From Lampris incognitus (Eukaryota > Chordata > Actinopteri > Lampriformes > Lampridae): DNA of 64,000 bases. The position numbers and the translations under genes were made by a program. The stretch is from NCBI RefSeq assembly GCF_029633865.1, contig NC_079224.1:21299494-21363493 (forward strand), given 5' to 3'. Below, one piece after another: positions 1 to 30,144 of this stretch (position 1 is its first letter; each line of letters starts with the position of its first letter). The notes under the pieces were generated by a model. The model made no database searches. It had not been told where the DNA came from and saw only the letters and a list, made by a program, of their open reading frames with translations.

Positions 1-547
1 TAGTTTCCTGAAGTGATAACCGCAGATTACAGCTCCTTCTTGCGTGCTTGAAGGTTGCGGCAATAATACTGTTTGCATTTTCAGTGTACAGGGTGTATAT
101 TACAGTGTTTATTTGGAAATTTTGAGCAGGAACCACACTTCCAGCTAAAGTCAGTGTGGTTAAACACTTGCATGCAGCATTTGATACGCTGGAAAATGTG
201 CCCCATGTGTAGGGCAAAGGAACACTTCAACTATCCGGTGCACACAGTAGCCTAAGTCATAAGTAAATACACTTAGAAAATGTCTGTCGACCCATCTGTC
301 CACCTGTGTGTGCTGTCTGTTGTCCGTTTCTTTGTCCACCTGCCTGGTTGGCTGGCGGCTTCAGCCACAGGGATGCGACACTACGTCTCAAGGCAGCATA
401 GTAATAGAACAAACAAAACCCAGTGAACTTTAGGGCTCATAACCAGAGAGGGAAAATAGTACATCCATGGTAATGAGATGCCACTGCAGTTGCGGAATTT
501 CAATTTCAAATGATTTCCGATCCAAACCATGACGAGTTATGTTAATT
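1..547. other. intronic sequence, nothing recognised
   Basis: No exon, repeat family or RNA gene recognised. The UCR2 exon of pde4b was looked for here and in 2310-3800 and not found. Confidence 0.5.
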
Positions 548-935
548 TATTCATTCATTCATTATCCAAACCGCCTATCCTTACTCAGGATCACGGGGAT
601 GCTGGAGCCTAGCAGTCATTGGGCTGCAGGTGGGGAGACACCCTGGACAGGCCACCAGGCCATCACAGGGCCGACAGACAGACATACACAGACACACACA
701 GACACACAGACACAGACACAGACACACACACACACACACACACACATACATTCACACCTAGGACGGCCGATCAACCTGACCTACATGTCTTTGGACTGTG
801 AGAGGAAACCGGAGCGCCCGGAGGAAACCCACGCAGACACGGGGAGAACATGCAAACTCCACAAAGAGGACGACCCGGGACAACCCCCAAGGTTGGACTA
901 CCCCAGGGCTCGAACCCAGGACCTCCTTGCTGTTA
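548..935 (-). mobile_element. tRNA-derived SINE, family A, with CA repeat
   Basis: Reverse copy: attcattcattatccaaacc tail, then ggctgcaggtggggagacac, a (CA)n run near 719-747, then gaggaaacccacgcagacac and cgaacccaggacctccttgc at the B box. The remaining tRNA-like head is lost. Confidence 0.8.
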
Positions 936-1083
936 TGTTATGTTAATTCTTTGAATAATGAGAAACACTAGATAAAGCCAATAAGAGCACAAAATCACAC
1001 CAATACTCATTATGATTTGGACTCATCTGGTGGTGACTAATTTGAAACATGAAAAATAAAGATAAAAATAAAAAGACTTATCT

Positions 1084-1125
1084 ACAGTGCCAGTCAAAAG
1101 TTTGGACACACCTACACATAGTGGT
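1084..1125 (+). mobile_element. Tc1-like terminal repeat fragment
   Basis: cagtgccagtcaaaagtttg followed by gacacacct is a well-known end of a second fish Tc1-like family. Only one end was seen. Confidence 0.5.
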
Positions 1126-1267
1126 TTTTTTTCTTTATTTTTACTTAATTACTACTTAAGCACTAAATGAAGGGTTGGGGTGCATTTCAAAATGTATATT
1201 TTTTTAAAATTTGAAATAGTTTTGGAAAGAAATTCAGAACTAGGCAATGGCTTCAAGAGTTTGGAAA

Positions 1268-1609
1268 ACTCACAGCAAGAAGTTTCTGGGTTTGAGCCGC
1301 GGGGTAGTCCAACCTTCGGGGTCATCCCAGGTCATCCTTTGTGTGGAGTTTACATGTTCTCCCTGTGTCTGTGTGGGTTTCCTCCGGGTGCTCCGGTTTC
1401 CTCCCACAGTCCAAAGACATGTAGGTCAGGTGAATCAGTTATACTAAATTGTCCCTAGGTGTGAATGTGTGTGTGGGCCTTGTGTGATGGCCTGGCAGCC
1501 TGTCCAGGGTGTCTCCCCACTTGCTGCCCAATGACTGCTGGGATAGGATCCAGCAACCCTGCGACCCCAAGAGCAGGATAAGCGGTTCAGATAATGGATG
1601 GATGGATGT
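1268..1609 (+). mobile_element. tRNA-derived SINE, family A
   Basis: Plus copy from ctcacagcaagaagtttctg through acatgttctccctgtgtctg and ccagggtgtctccccacttg to the tail ggatggatgg. The front of the tRNA-like head is missing. Confidence 0.82.
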
Positions 1610-1636
1610 TCTTTTCCAAAGTACCAGAGCTTGATC

Positions 1637-2306
1637 TACACTGATCAGCCAAAACATTAAAACCACCTGCCAAATATTGTGTAGGTCCCCGTCGTGCTGC
1701 CAAAACCGCTCTGACCAGTTGAGGCATGGACTCCACAAGACCTCTGAAGGTGTCCTCTGGTATCTGGCACAAAGACCTTAGCAACAGATCCTTTCAGTCC
1801 TGTAGGTTACGAGGTGGGACCTCCATGGATCAGACTTGTTTTTCCAGCACATCCCACCGATGCTCGATTGAATTGCGATCTGGGGAATTTGGAGGCCAAG
1901 GCAACAACTTGAACTCTTTGTCATGTTCCTCAAACCATTCCTGAACAATTTTTGCAGTGTGGCAGGGAGCATTATCCTGCTGAAAGAGGCCACTGCCACC
2001 AGGGAATACCACTGCCATGAAGAGGTGTACCTGGTCTGCAACAATGTTCAGGTAGGTGGTACATGTCAAAATAACATCCACATGAATGCCAGCACCCAAG
2101 GTTTATCAGCAGATTGTCAAGAGCATCACACTGCCTCCGCCAGCTTGTCGTCTTCCCATAGTGCACCCTGGTGCCATCTCTTCCACTGATAAACAACACA
2201 CATGCATCTGGCTGTCACCCCACCCCTTGACAGGTGCCATTGTAACGAGATAATCAGTTATTACTTACCTGTCAGTGGTTTTAATGTTTTGGCTGATTGG
2301 TGTATA
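1637..2306 (-). mobile_element. Tc1-like transposon, internally deleted, with both terminal inverted repeats
   Basis: The left end reads TACACTGATCAGCCAAAACA and is mirrored at the right end by TGTTTTGGCTGATTGGTGTA, both TA-flanked. About 670 bp remain of an expected 1.2 kb or more. The minus strand encodes the transposase C-terminal half with QQDNAPCHTAKIVQEWFEEH and LPWPPNSPD, but frames are broken and the N-terminal DNA-binding part is missing. Same family as the elements at 37911 and 46171. Confidence 0.88.
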
Positions 2307-2865
2307 CTGCAATAATGTCCATCTTGAAAAGTCATTTAGTCCAGCTCTTAGTTTTAAAAGTACATTTAAACTATGTAAGATTCACCAGTATAAGTCTACC
2401 CTAAATTCCTTTTACGTGACCTAAAGGGGTTGTTGCTTTCCTCCATGTTCAGCCCCATTGTCCTTTGCATTATGGAAGGGAAGTAGGCGAAAGCAATGCA
2501 GATATTTTTGCACATATTAGACCCTTCTAGACTTTTATGCTGTATTTTACTAAGGTTTTCTATAACTACTTATCTACTTTCAGAAACTCTGGTCATGTTA
2601 TTTGAAAGAGGCTTATGAATAACCAAACAATTCACTGCGTGCCCTCCTATACTGCCTCCTCCCTCGATATGAGTATAAGGCCTGAGAGCCCTCGGTCATT
2701 TTCTTGGAACAAGTGCCAAGGTAATGGTGCTTGGCTGAATATGATTCTTGAAACAACTTATTAGAAGAAAGCCGTGGGCAGCTGCAGCACCCGGGGACCC
2801 ACTCCAGTGCCCCTGTGCAAGGCAATGGAAAGTTATTAACCCTAACATGTTATTAACCCTAACAT

Positions 2866-3012
2866 GCATGTATTTTTGATGGTGGGAGGAAACCCATGCA
2901 GACACAGGGAGAAAATGCAAACTCCACACAGAAAGGACCTGGGACGGCCTGGGGTTTGAACCCAGGACCTTCTTCCTGTGAGGCAAAAGTGCTAACCGCC
3001 ACCGTGCCGCCT
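2866..3012 (-). mobile_element. SINE family A fragment
   Basis: Reverse fragment with gaggaaacccatgcagacac, ggtttgaacccaggaccttc and gtgctaaccgccaccgtgcc, that is, the tRNA-like head and first part of the body. Confidence 0.75.
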
Positions 3013-3189
3013 TTTTTGTTGTTGTATTGTAAACAAGCAAATTACCTCACCCTATTGGCAGATGTCTTCACTAGTTAAAAAAAAACAAATCAAGATTACT
3101 ACTAGTATTGATATAATAGTGGATAGTGATAGTCAGATTATAGCTGATTATAGCTGAGCTGGAGACTCTCAGCAGGTGTAAATCAAAGT

Positions 3190-3242
3190 GAAAATGTGCC
3201 ACTGTGAGTCCTGTGATGGACTGGCACCCTGTCCAGGATATA
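3190..3242 (+). mobile_element. SINE family A fragment
   Basis: Short piece cctgtgatggactggcaccc followed by tgtccagg, matching the middle of family A. Weak because it is short. Confidence 0.45.
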
Positions 3243-3817
3243 AAAACACCTTGTCTAGAGGATTATGACAATCCAAGCCCATCACACCCAACACATTCAC
3301 ATCCCATGGCATCATATATTGACACTATTGACAAAGTGTGGACATATAACACATGAGGTACCCTTCCTCCCCTTGCATGTCTGAATAGAGAGGCATGACT
3401 GTTGCTCCATTCATTCCAATGTGAAACTTTCACCCTGATACATACAAGTTAGGAAGTGGTTAAGTTTAGGGTTAACGTTGGGTAGTGGTTAACCCGTCGC
3501 ATTTCATACAGACACAGAAGGGTACACCTTGCACGTCACATATACACGCTTTGTCAACAGCGACGATATTTGACAACGTGGGTTGAAAAATGGGCCCTCG
3601 TGGCCCTACCCACTCACATCCTGAATCGGATAAAATGATAACGAAAAGAGCAAACACTTCCAAAACCTACCAGAACACAACAGACAATATACAATTCCAA
3701 ATCCATTGCTTCTTGCTAATGACTTAGCCTCATCTATGATGACTGTGCATGACTCAATGTGTCAATAATAACCCCACTTCACTAAATCCTGGCAGCCTAC
3801 GTACAACAATGACTCAC
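3243..3817. other. pde4b intron, nothing recognised
   Basis: A 63-residue minus-strand frame at 3472-3663 has no recognisable motif. No repeat assigned. Confidence 0.5.
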
Positions 3818-21623
<17,806 letters not shown>

Positions 21624-23910
21624 GGTGAGTGGTGTTCAGCCAGATTCGTTTTTTTTCCTTTCAGTTCCTGTCTCTGTTAGTAAACCCCTGCTCTACGTTT
21701 CCTGGTTGGCTCTGCCTTGCCAGTACACCTGCAAACACACAGAAGGCAGAACAGCCTAATGTCAAGGCTGCAATTGGAAAAGTTCTCCTGTTGGAGTAAA
21801 ACAGAGTTTATGACATCCAAATAAACAGTAACTGGGCATTCCTCCTAAGTTTCTGAAACAGTACCATAAAACAGTACCATACAGGGTATTCTCTTGCGAT
21901 GTTGGCGTATGTAAGTACAATAGTCCCCTCTACAACAACCAGAATACTGAGGCATGTGAACACTTGGTGCTTTTCACTATCATTGTTGTAGGCCTGTTTC
22001 ACTTCTGTTTGCGAGGTAACATTTTCAGTATTCTGTATGGGAGTATCTACGATATGTATGCAGGGTATTGATATGCATGCTGTATTAACAGACTGTCCTG
22101 AATTTTACCTTAAAATGTATTTCCACTGTGAATGCACTTTGTAAAAGCCCGGTAAAAGCAGACAGATGCAGTAGGATTAAGGGGAAGGTTAACAATAAAG
22201 TCACAGTGGTAATCTAACACAATAGATAATTTATATATGCCTAAAGGGCTTTTGTCCATAGGCAGTGAGCGTACAATTATCAATTACTGAATGCTCTCAG
22301 CTGGCAGAAAAACATCCAGTTGGCATGGAGAACTAACCTGTATGACGGCAACCAATCTATACTTGCAATGGCACTATTGATCATCCCCCCATCCCCTCCA
22401 CCATTTAACATCCCCTTCACTGTTTAACAGACACTGTGTCCTGATGCTGCAACATGTACCCACTGGACACAGAGATTTGTGGGCACTCACTTCACAAGGC
22501 CTGTCATGTGAGGGGGCATAACTTTTTCACATAAATAATGTTGGACACACAGAACAAACGTGTCCATATGTGAAGCTTGATGGTATCCTTGTTCGCTACG
22601 AAAGCCAAACGTCATAAAAAGAGAGGTGGCAGAGGATTGGGCAGGGTTCCAGTGTGCTTTGAGCCTCTGCATGAGAGCCTTTCCAGTCGCCTCTGTAAAT
22701 CTCACCAAAGGAGAAAATTACTCCATAATGTATGATTAGCATGTGGTTGCATGAATAAATCAAGCAAAAATATACTCTATGAGTTTGACACCTATTAACG
22801 CACAACAGAAGTGAATTAATACAGAAACAGAGTCTGACTCCATTCATCCTCCGCTCCCGTCTTCTAGAAGCACCATGTGCACACTTCTCAGGAAGCTAGC
22901 AGATTATTAAACACACGAGCGACTGAAAACAGTTGATCAGTGCATTCTAGTGCTATCAAGTGCTTGCTTCATCCAAGGTTATTTGCGAGACATAATAGGG
23001 CATTTTCTTTTTGACAGCAGTCCTCTCTTCAGATATTCAGATGCCTCTCACTTCTGTGTTGAGGCACACAAGATTCAAGTTTCAATAATTCATTGCCAAA
23101 CCAACTTTACACTTGATTTGGAATTTGTTGCAGCGTGCTCAAAGACAACTACAGTAAACATATAAAGACACAATACATACAAGGTGTGTCAACAAAAACA
23201 TACTGTTACAATTATAATTCAGTTAGTGCAACCATGCACTGTAGGTTGGACTAATGCTGAGGCTGATTTATGGAGAAGAGTAGGGTCACAAATCAAATGG
23301 GTGGAGAATCAGATGGAGGTTCACTCCAGAAAAATTTCTCCACACCCATAGGGTCAAATACAGGCTAGAACAGACAGAGGGGAAAATCATATAGTATACC
23401 TTTTAAGGAAAAAAACATCAGTGCTTCATAGTACATGATGTAGTGATTTGTATGTAATGGATATTTGATATGGATGACGGATGGATGGGTGGATGGATGG
23501 ATGAATGAATGGACAGATGATAGATGGATGTTAACCGCCTTAGCATTGGTAGGCGCACAGGATTATTTTTAGAATTAAGTTAATTCTACTATATGAGTTT
23601 ACTTAATTCCATATCTAGAGGATTATTTTTTTATTGCAGTTATATTTTCAAAACAGTATCCCACCTAAAAAGAAATGGTACCGCTCTGCACTCTTTAAAT
23701 GATGTGTGAGCGTGACATTTTAGACAGAAAAAAAATGTTACTGAGAACATCTTTTTTTCAAATGCCAGTCACGTTAATAGCCCTCTTAGAAGCACCTTCC
23801 TCATGCAATCTACCTATTTCACAGCCAAACTACTCCAAACTATCATTAGATGAACAAACCTGTGAACCGAACAAGGGAAGAAGACGGGAGGCAGAATGGG
23901 TAGGTCAAGT
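21624..23910. other. upstream of pde4b exon 1, nothing recognised
   Basis: No promoter, exon or transposon could be supported. GGAT-rich imperfect repeats at about 23480-23530 may be an old SINE tail. Confidence 0.5.
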
Positions 23911-23926
23911 CATATCATATAAGTCT

Positions 23927-25153
23927 CTACTACTACTTTCGGCTGCTCCCGTTAGGGGTCGCCACAGCGGATCATCCGTTTCCATTTCTTCCTGTCTTCT
24001 GCGTCTTCCTCTGTCACACCAGCCACCTGCATGTCTTCCCTCACCACATCCATAAACCTCCTCTTTGGCCTTCCTCTTCTCCTCTTCCCTGGCAGCTCCA
24101 TATTCAGCATCCTTCTCCCAATATACTCAGCATCTCTCCTCCACACATGTCCAAGCCATCTCAATCTTGCCTCTCTTGCTTTGTCTCCAAACCGTCCAAC
24201 CTGAGCGGTCCCTCTAATATAATCGTTCCTAATCCTGTCCTTCTTCGTTACTCCCAGTGAAAATCTTAGCATCTTCAACTCTGCCACCTCCAGCTCCGCC
24301 TCCTGTCTTTTCGTCAGTGCCAATGTCTCCAAACCATATAACATAGCTGGTCTCACAACCATCTTGTAAACTTTCCCTTTAACTCTTGCTGGTACCCTTC
24401 TGTCGCAAATCACTCCTGACACTCTTCTCCACCCACTCCAACCTGCCTGCACTCTCTTTTTCACCTCTCTACTGCACTCCCCGTTACTTTGGACAGTTGA
24501 CCCCAAGTATTTAAACTCAGATGTCTTTGTCACCTCCACTCCTTGCATCCTGACCATTCCACTGTCCTCTCTCTCATTCACGCATAGGTATTCCGTCTTG
24601 CTCCTACTGACTTTCATTCCTCTTCTCTCCAGTGCATACCTCCACCTCTCCAGGCTCTCCTCAACCTGCACCCTACTCTCACTACAGATCACAATGTCAT
24701 CCGCGAACATCATCGTCCATGGAGACTCCTGCCTGATCTTGTCCGTCAACCTGTCCATCACCATTGCAAACAAGAAAGGGCTAAGAGCCGATCCTTGATG
24801 TAATCCCACCTCCACCTTGAACCCATCCGTCATTCCAACCGCACACCTCACCATTGTCACACTTCCCTCATACGTATCCTGCACCACTCCTACATACTTC
24901 TCTGCAACTGCTGACTTCCTCATACAATACCACACCTCCTCTCTCGGTACTCTGTCATAAGCTTTCTCTAAATCTACAAAGACACAGTGCAACTCTTTCT
25001 GGCCTTCTCTATACTTCTCAATCAACATTCTCAAAGCAAACATCGCATCTGTGGTGCTCTTTCGTGGCATGAAACCATACTGCTGCTCGCTGATCGTCAC
25101 CTCTCCTCTTAACCTAGCTTCTATTACTCTTTCCCAAATCTTCATGCTGTGAG
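23927..25153 (-). mobile_element. 5'-truncated RTE-like LINE with intact C-terminal ORF
   Basis: The minus strand encodes 397 uninterrupted residues: WERVIEARLRGEVTISEQQY, HCVFVDLEKAYDRVPREEVW, VGLHQGSALSPFLFAMVMDR, MMFADDIVICSES (catalytic FADD) and a C-terminal GRPKRRFMDVVREDMQ. It is flanked by the perfect 16-bp duplication CATATCATATAAGTCT (23911-23926 and 25154-25169). An open reading frame and intact duplication suggest a fairly recent insertion. Same family as 55920-59066. Confidence 0.92.
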
Positions 25154-26043
25154 CATATCATATAAGTCTAGTAGGTGAAATCTAAAATAGGTCTGAGGGG
25201 CTTGAAATTTTTTCTCCTATCATTAATCAGCAAAGGAAACGCCCTGAAAGGTCAGTGTACCCTCAAAGACATCAGGCTTTCAGACCGTTAGTCCCACGGG
25301 TGCAGCAAAGGGGTTCAATAAAACTGTGTTCAGTTCTGTGATGACGAGCTAGGGAGTTGCCAGACTCTTAGGTGACATAAAAAGGCCCGTCTCGTTGGAT
25401 TCAACTTAATGGTATATTCTTGGGCTTCAAAAAGATTTTTAAAAGGCTTTCATATCTCCACACGGCCAGCTAGTTCAACAAACACGTATTTTACTATAAT
25501 AAGGCATAAAAACACAAAAGTTGATTATGCATCAGTTAAAGGGACTCGGTGCAAATCCACTCACTCACTCACCCAGCCCTGAAAAGATAACTGAGAGAAG
25601 AAATTCATCCATCTGTGCATCCCAGTCAATACAGGAAATACACCCTCAATATCAGGTAATAACAACACATTAAGAGTTCAGCTGAATACTGACAGTCTTG
25701 GTAGATAAACTTGAATGTCACAGCCTGATCAAGCTATTCCACAAACCGACTATATCAGTAAATACATGTGCACTTGTCATTTTACATTACCATCTTGAAT
25801 TTGGGTTATTGGCATTTGATATATTTATATGCATGCATGTGTGCGCGAATGTTTTATTGTAAGACAAGGGTAAGGTGTTTACATCGCATTTAACCCTCAC
25901 TACTGGATCATGAACCCCTTTGGGTAAAAGCATCTATAAAATGGTTTATGTTATGAATTACAAGCAAGTTTACTGATAGTTAATGCATAAAGGCACAACA
26001 ACTGCAAGAATTACCAAAATAAATAGATGTTTCATACTGATAT

Positions 26044-26262
26044 TGTAGTGACCTACTCGAAGGTTACTTAAAACCATGTGGACCAGATACGGTCCCTTTA
26101 AGACAGTGGGCGGGGTTAGCAAGGGGGATTGTGGGTAGACAAGAGGCGGAGGTTTTGTTATTGAAAACTGTTCACTTAACATGAATTGGAGGAAATAAAT
26201 GAACCCACAGCTGTGTGGTAAAAAAGAGAAGCGGTCTCGTCTCCTTTCTTAGATCCTCCACA
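26044..26262 (+). mobile_element. solo LTR, 219 bp
   Basis: Starts TGTAGTGACC, ends TCCTCCACA, and is flanked by ATAT (26040-26043 and 26263-26266). It contains GGCGGGG, a CCATGTGG motif and AATAAA near 26194. No internal region nearby. The opening resembles the candidate LTR at 45544. Confidence 0.6.
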
Positions 26263-26761
26263 ATATAACTTGACTCACAGACTTGCTGTTTGCCTGACTC
26301 TACTAATCTACACTTTAAATCTTTTTATTGTGTCATCTACAAGATGTCAACACATTTGACATTTTTCTTTTCGAACAAATAATCAGAAACTCTAAAAGGA
26401 ACATGCCGAGGATGGAGGTAACGATTGTTATTGCGACACTTTCTCCCTCACATGGGACTCAACTCGAATTTGAGCGGAAAGAAGTTCACCATCAACGTTT
26501 AATTTCACTGGCTCAAGGGAAATCTGGTTTGCAGCTGGGGTATAAAAATACGGACGGACGTCAACAGACACGATGCGCTACATGCACTAGGCTGTGTGAC
26601 GTAGTTCCGCTTCGAACTAGTACTGCTTGTACGTTTCTGCTCTGTTTACATCGCGCTGGCGCCGAGCTAGCTAGCTAGCTAACATGACAGTGCTCATCAT
26701 CATGAGTCTACCCAGAAAAAAAGTTCAAGACCGAACACTTTCAAAAACAACAAAATAAATA

Positions 26762-27330
26762 CTCATGCATTGCCACAGAATAGAGATCGTGGGATCTCTA
26801 TTCTGTGAGCATTGCTGTGTCTCACTTCGTTCGTCTAGCTCCAAGTTTAATGGCATAATAAGTTTCCATGGCCTTCCAATCCATCCTAACCCGAGAAGAC
26901 AGTGGCTGGTAAAAATACGCCGGGATCATTTCCCCATCACCTCTCACACTAAGGTCTGTAGCAGACACTTCTCCACGGATCAGCTCATCATGCCAACACC
27001 GCTTGATGGTCGTAGAAGGCTTGTTAAAGGTGCTGTACCGACGCTCTTTAAATGAAATGGCTATACTGTTGAGACACCACGGCGCAGTGTGTGGGAGAGA
27101 GCAAAACGGCCCATTGATCCAGTCCCTCCTGAGGAGCAACATGATAGCACAAGGGATCACGACTACTGCTCTGTCCCTGAACCGTCTGCACTGGACATGT
27201 CCTTGTCATCTGTAGAAGACAAAGAACTTGGAAGATTTTGCAGGAGTTGCGTGTCCAGCGAGAGTTTGGGTTACAGCGGTTTGCAGGCTCCGACGCCGAC
27301 ATGCGATTCTATACCAGGTAACTTTAGGTC
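26762..27330 (+). pseudogene. THAP-domain protein exon, broken (transposon-derived)
   Basis: The plus strand encodes a THAP zinc domain: SKFNGIISFHGLP, RRQWLVKIRRDHFPITSHTK and VCSRHFSTDQ, with GAVPTLF at its end. The second zinc-ligand Cys of the C2CH motif appears to be Arg (CCVSLR), and a TGA follows TLFK. The reading then continues through VETPRRSVWERAKRPIDPVP. In another frame the 3' part reads REFGLQRFAGSDADMRFYTR before a donor-like gtaact at 27319. THAP plus this second motif is typical of THAP-encoding DNA transposons (ISL2EU-type, from memory). No DDE part is nearby. A 35-bp palindrome sits at its start. Confidence 0.65.
26774..26808. repeat. 35-bp palindromic insertion in the THAP exon
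   Basis: CACAGAATAGAGAT and ATCTCTATTCTGTG are 14-bp inverted repeats around cgtggg. The heptamer GCATTGC precedes (26765-26771 region) and follows it, like a short target duplication. It disrupts the start of the THAP coding sequence. Confidence 0.55.
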
Positions 27331-27699
27331 CAAGTTGTATGTAACTGATAGTCTAACGTTAGCTAACTGTTTGACATCAACCATTAACATTGGACATAAA
27401 TTATAAAAATCCTGTCATCAGTGTAGCCTAATGTTTGTTTACTTGTGTCATTGGGAACCCTGTGCTCCACCCACGAGTTATACTGTGTGACCGCTGGCAA
27501 TGTTTCTATATATTTAAAACCTAAAGCCCTTGTCCAATTTGCTGGTTTGTGTTGGTGTTGTTTGCTACCAAATTCTGTGGACATCTCTTACTTTGAGCTT
27601 TGGGAGCTCCTACAGAGAACGGGTGTAAAACAGCGCCATCGATAGACCGGAAAAACACAAGGAGTATTACGTAGAATGCGGAAATGATTGTGTAAAGAG

Positions 27700-28015
27700 C
27701 GCATTGGCTGTGTTTGCGGGTGGGAAGCCGGATGTGGGTACGTGTCCTGGTCGCTGCACTAGTGCCTCCTCTGGTCGGTCGGCCTGTTCAAAGGGGGAGG
27801 GGGGAATAGCGTGATTCTCACACGCGCTACGCCCTCCTGGCGAAACTCCTCACAGTCAGGTGAAAAGAAGCGGCTGGCGACTCTACATGTATCGCAGGAG
27901 GTATGTGGTAGTCTGCAGCCCTCCCCGGATCGGCAGAGGGGGCGGAGCAGAGATCAGGTTGGCTCAAGAGTGAGGTAATTGGCCGGATACAATTGGGAAG
28001 AAAAAAAAAAGGGGG
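27700..28015 (+). mobile_element. tRNA-derived SINE, family B, head missing
   Basis: The body starts at tgtttgcgggtgggaagccg and continues to the tail aagaaaaaaaaaaggggggg. The tRNA-like head is absent. It abuts the 5S-derived SINE at 28022. Confidence 0.8.
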
Positions 28016-28021
28016 GGCATA

Positions 28022-28562
28022 ATAATGGATTACATTTATATAGCGCTTTATCTAGACACCCAAAGCACTTCACACTGAAGGAGGTAACTCACTTCAACCA
28101 TCACCAATGTGTAGCACCCACCTGGGTGATGCATGGCAGCCATTTCACGCCAGAACGCTCACCACACATCAGCTTCAGGTGGAGAGGGAGGAATCATTGA
28201 GTGAATTACACGGGGAGATGATTAGGTGGCCAGATGGAGACAGCAAGGTTGGGGATTTTGCCAGGACACCAGGGAACCCCCTACTCTTTGCTATAAGTGC
28301 CATGGGATCTTTAATGACCACAGTGAGCCAGGACCTCGGTTTAACATCTCACCCGAAGGATGGCATTTCCTACTGCACTGGGGCATCGGTATTTGTCTTT
28401 ATTAGGACCAGGGGGAAGACTGTCCCCTACTGGCTCACCAACACCACTTCCAGCAGCAACTCGTTTTCCCGGGAGGTCTCCCATCAAAGTACTAGCCAAG
28501 CCCATACCTGCTTAGCTTCTGGAATTCGGCAGAGCCAGGGTACATGTTGGTATGGCATACAA
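28022..28562 (-). mobile_element. 5S-rRNA-derived SINE (SINE3-like)
   Basis: On the minus strand the head reads gccataccaacatg...gaagctaagcaggtatggg...ggctagtactttgatgggag, clearly related to 5S rRNA (GGAAGCTAAGCAGGGTCGGG and TTAGTACTTGGATGGGAGAC are the usual forms). The body contains gtcattaaagatcccatggc, and the 3' end has agcgctatataaatgtaatc-like text. It is too diverged to be a functional 5S gene. Confidence 0.88.
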
Positions 28563-28569
28563 GAATAAA

Positions 28570-29599
28570 AGACATTGCATATATAGTAGAGACACTTTAA
28601 ACCTACAAACAACTCTCAATACACTATAAAGCGCTATGGTAAAAGGTATCAGGGAGAACTGGCTCACATGACATTAAATTTGTTCAGTCTGTTAGTAGCC
28701 ATTGAAACAAAAGAGTCTCCGAGACACCGCATTTTCATTTTCGGCACCCCGAGTCGACATCCTGAAGGAAGGGGCACCATGCCCTGATAAAGAGGAGGAC
28801 CATCAGGGCAGTCCAGGATGGAGTCGATCCTCATGTTGACCTGCCTAAGGAGGGTGTCCTGGAGCTGGGCCTGGTCCATGTCAGTCATCTTACTGACCAT
28901 TATGAACAGCATTTTGTAATTCACCAGGCTCAAAATAATTCATCACTGTTGGACCCTTTTTTTTCTTTTCTTTTTTTTTACAGATAATGTCAGTATCCAT
29001 CTCAAAACACAACTTGACAATCGATGACAGAGCCCAGGTATGTTTAATTGGATGCCATGTCTGTTACCTTGCCCTGGATTACAGTATACGTATAAAGTGG
29101 GTTTTTTTGCTGTAACTTTCTAAATCAAGTCATGACTTTGGTTTTCCAAATGTTTATATGGAGGAAAGGCTTCTCTGAACAAGACACCGGTTCACCAACC
29201 ACAGGTCCATGATCATACTCATCCTCATTTAAAAAATCCCATAAATTACATTTAGAGCAATGCAAACGTCCATGATTTGACATTTATCTGAATGAAAAAG
29301 AGCGCTCGGGTGGGATTTTGCAAGGAGAGGGAGTTTGATTGGACTAACAGCTTGTCATTTTAGAAGAACGTGAACCTCAATATGCAAATATGAATTTGTA
29401 GAATATAGAGTTAAATAGATGTAAATTAAACGCAGATAAAAGAGGTAACATGAATGAAAATACAATTTCTAGGAACCTTTAAAAGATTAACATTGAAGAT
29501 TAAAGAGACATTTCTCAGTGAGTAAATACAGCTGGATGGTGTCCAATACAGAGGAAAAGCCAGTACATAACAATAACCTTGCTTGGGTTTCGGGGACCG
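28570..29599. other. unassigned
   Basis: No recognisable exon. A minus-strand frame at 28664-28933 has no family motif. Confidence 0.5.
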
Positions 29600-30058
29600 C
29601 CAAATGTTTTTGTTTTTTGGGGATTTTTTCCCCCATTTTCTCCCCAATTGTACCCAGCTAATTACTCTACTCTTCCAAGCCATCCGGTCGTTGCTCCAAC
29701 CCCTCTGCCAAGCCGGGGAGGGCTGCAGACTACCACATACCTCCTCCGATATATATGGAGTCGCCAGCCGCTCCTTTCTACCTGACAGTGAGGAGTTTCA
29801 CCAGGGGGACATAGTGCATGGGAGGATCACGCTATTCCCCCCCAGTTCCCCCTCCCCCCCGAACAGGCACCTTGACCGACCAGAGGAGGCACTAGTGCAG
29901 CGACCAGGACACATACCCACATCCGGCTTCCCATCCACACACACGGCTAATTATGTCTGTAGGGACGCCCAACCAAGCTGAAAGTAACACGGGGATTTGA
30001 ACCGGCAATCCCGTGTTGCTAGGCAATGGAATAGACCACTATGCTACCCAGACACCCC
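29600..30058 (-). mobile_element. tRNA-derived SINE, family B
   Basis: Nearly complete reverse copy: tail tctccccaattgtacccagc at left, B-box region ggggatttgaaccggcaatc and head ...ctacccagacacccc at right. No clear target duplication was seen. Confidence 0.82.
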
Positions 30059-30144
30059 TGAAATAAGAAATTTAATAGTGTGAGTGTCACGTTCTCAACA
30101 CCAACAGCATCCCACAAACAAGCTGTAGGAGTCAAGTTGGTCCT

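Noticed and set aside
28500..28562. Possible functional 5S rRNA gene
   Set aside because: Only parts of 5S are conserved, with many changes and a non-5S body; it is the head of a SINE.
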